Shown one piece after another: positions 62,726 to 64,000 of a stretch of DNA of 64,000 bases. Positions within the stretch are counted from its first letter, which is position 1. The number at the start of each line of letters is the position of its first letter. A program made the position numbers and the translations under genes. The DNA lies in NCBI RefSeq assembly GCF_001748365.1, contig NZ_BDHH01000007.1, forward strand, positions 124,001 to 188,000, given 5' to 3'. Under the pieces are notes generated by a model. It had not been told where the DNA came from. It made no database searches and was given only the letters and a program-made list of their open reading frames with translations. This DNA comes from Fusibacter sp. 3D3 (GTDB lineage Bacteria > Bacillota > Clostridia > Peptostreptococcales > Acidaminobacteraceae).

Positions 62726-64000
62726 ATGAAAAAAAATAGAGCTCTACTGATATTATTAATCTTAATATTGATGTTCCATGTAAGCTTTGCAGAGGCAAGA
62801 CCTGCTGCGAAAGCTTTTCCGACGCGTTCGATAATTATCGGTTCTTATGTCATCGATTACAAAGCTTTGAATCCTAAAACCATTAGTTTAGCTCAGGATA
62901 CTGTAGAAAGTTCCGGTCAAAAGAAGATTTATTACAAATCTGATCTGACAAGTCAAAAAATCTGGGTGGACATCACTAATGGTGAGCGCATCAGCGATAT
63001 CTCCGATAAATCCACAAGTATCATCTCTGATGCCATGATAGATGCACTGCCGCTTACGCACTGGATAAAAGCGGATGCTAGTGTCATCGTTTTTGGAACT
63101 GGAGAAGTAAAGTCCATAAATGATATGCATTCACTTTTAGACCCCAAAGCTCATGAACTCCTTCAGAAGCTTTCTATTGACTATGACCTAGCGAAAAATC
63201 TTTTCGATGCAGATGATGAAGATGTCGTTTCTGAAATGACACAAAATATTTTAGCACCTGTATTAATGCCTTTAAGCCAAGCGACCATAGAAGGCTATGA
63301 TCAGCAACTTGCTGCATGGGATGCTTTTTCAGCTTATTTAACCGCAAATGGCGGTTCAGATGCGGCTATTAATCTGGTGTCTGCTGAAAAAGGAACGACT
63401 TTTATAAATCGTGAAATCGCTGTTAACACTGCACTTCTAGGACGCCTTAATGATGCGGCAAACAGTGCTGTTAAAAAGGGTTTAAACGCGCTCAATGGAG
63501 ATATTTGGGAATCTATAGGGAAAGTTGAAGCCCAAATAATAGAGCTTCAAGAGGGTCTTAATATTGATGAGAGTTCATTTTTAGCCCTCTACAGGGCAAC
63601 ACAAGAAAAAAAATTACTGCAAGCAATCGCAAGCAAAGATTACAAAACAGCCGAATCAAGTGTTGAAATAATAACGCATGCAGATCATATTTCAGCGGGA
63701 TTAATCATTGATAAACCTTCTGAATTAGAGATTCTCACAATTACTTTTGGACAAAGCATCCAAAAAATAAAAGCAATTGCAGCTGAAGGCAATGGGATAC
63801 CTTATTACACAGCACTCAAAAACGGGGAACCCGCTGCAACACTTAAAGTGCTTATCGAAGCACAAATATCAAACTTAAAAGAAGCCATTTCAGAACTTCA
63901 GCGCATCATGGATGATACTATCGCGCGGCTAGATCAATCAGAAGCTCAGCAAGTTTTTTTGGGTCAAGCGGTCGAAGCAATGTCGAAAGCTCTAGATGCG
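62726..64000 (+). CDS. Secreted protein of unknown function, cut by the window end
   Basis: The frame opens at an ATG at 62726 after GAGGGTG, 11 bases past the TolC-like stop, and stays open to the last base (425 codons), so the gene continues beyond the window. It begins with a signal peptide, MKKNRALLILLILILMFH, then SFAEA. The visible mature part has an opening beta-rich part (about 30-110) and then Ala-rich helices with a coiled-coil look (about 130-425). I do not recognise a family. Its place after the TolC-like gene suggests it is exported or wall-associated and works with it. Confidence 0.8.
   Translation, partial: MKKNRALLILLILILMFHVSFAEARPAAKAFPTRSIIIGSYVIDYKALNPKTISLAQDTVESSGQKKIYYKSDLTSQKIWVDITNGERISDISDKSTSIISDAMIDALPLTHWIKADASVIVFGTGEVKSINDMHSLLDPKAHELLQKLSIDYDLAKNLFDADDEDVVSEMTQNILAPVLMPLSQATIEGYDQQLAAWDAFSAYLTANGGSDAAINLVSAEKGTTFINREIAVNTALLGRLNDAANSAVKKGLNALNGDIWESIGKVEAQIIELQEGLNIDESSFLALYRATQEKKLLQAIASKDYKTAESSVEIITHADHISAGLIIDKPSELEILTITFGQSIQKIKAIAAEGNGIPYYTALKNGEPAATLKVLIEAQISNLKEAISELQRIMDDTIARLDQSEAQQVFLGQAVEAMSKALDA

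Overview
The window is a low-GC bacterial chromosome segment, dense in genes and nearly all on the + strand. Gene content and order point to a Clostridia-type Firmicute: hrcA-grpE-dnaK-dnaJ-prmA-rsmE-mtaB, then rpsU-yqeY-phoH-pgpH-ybeY-cdd-era-recO, glycyl-tRNA synthetase under a T-box, a PPDK regulator next to ppdK, and dgt-dnaG-sigA-trmK-Nif3. A CIRCE operator, sigma-A promoters (TTGACA/TATAAT, 17-base spacers) and AGGAGG ribosome binding sites fit this. The genus cannot be fixed from sequence alone; a Fusibacter or Acidaminobacter relative is my guess. I saw no rRNA, tRNA, CRISPR array or insertion sequence.

Layout. 1-8.8 kb is mixed: a truncated DUF2817-like gene, a GNAT acetyltransferase, plsY, an alpha/beta hydrolase, a stand-alone AlaX editing protein, two unknown genes, a candidate small structured RNA, a solitary adenine DNA methyltransferase resembling C. 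difficile CamA, and a membrane-anchored unknown. 8.9-46 kb is a housekeeping block: comEC, holA, rpsT, lepA, hemW, the heat-shock operon, ribosome and tRNA maturation genes, era, mgtE, recO, glycyl-tRNA synthetase, the PPDK pair, dgt, dnaG, sigA, trmK and a Nif3 protein. 46-51 kb is a signalling unit: a membrane CheA-like kinase with an internal Hpt domain and a C-terminal CheX-like domain, a CheY-like receiver, and an HD-GYP protein.

51-64 kb is the accessory part and the most unusual. It encodes a DUF2156 protein, an MFS transporter fused to an extracytoplasmic propeller-like plus Cache sensor, an oppositely oriented pseudokinase-like/TM/LysM-like protein, a second propeller-like/Cache protein ending in HAMP and a degenerate cyclase domain, a membrane-anchored MORN-repeat protein, a TolC-like coiled-coil protein, and a secreted protein cut by the window end. 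The last four + strand genes are spaced like an operon. Together they look like an envelope-sensing or envelope-assembly system I cannot match to a described one.

How the genes work together. The heat-shock operon is controlled by HrcA at CIRCE. Glycyl-tRNA synthetase is controlled by uncharged tRNA-Gly. PPDK is probably switched by its adjacent bifunctional regulator. c-di-AMP (PgpH) and c-di-GMP (HD-GYP) hydrolases are both present. All functional assignments rest on motif recognition, not on database searches.
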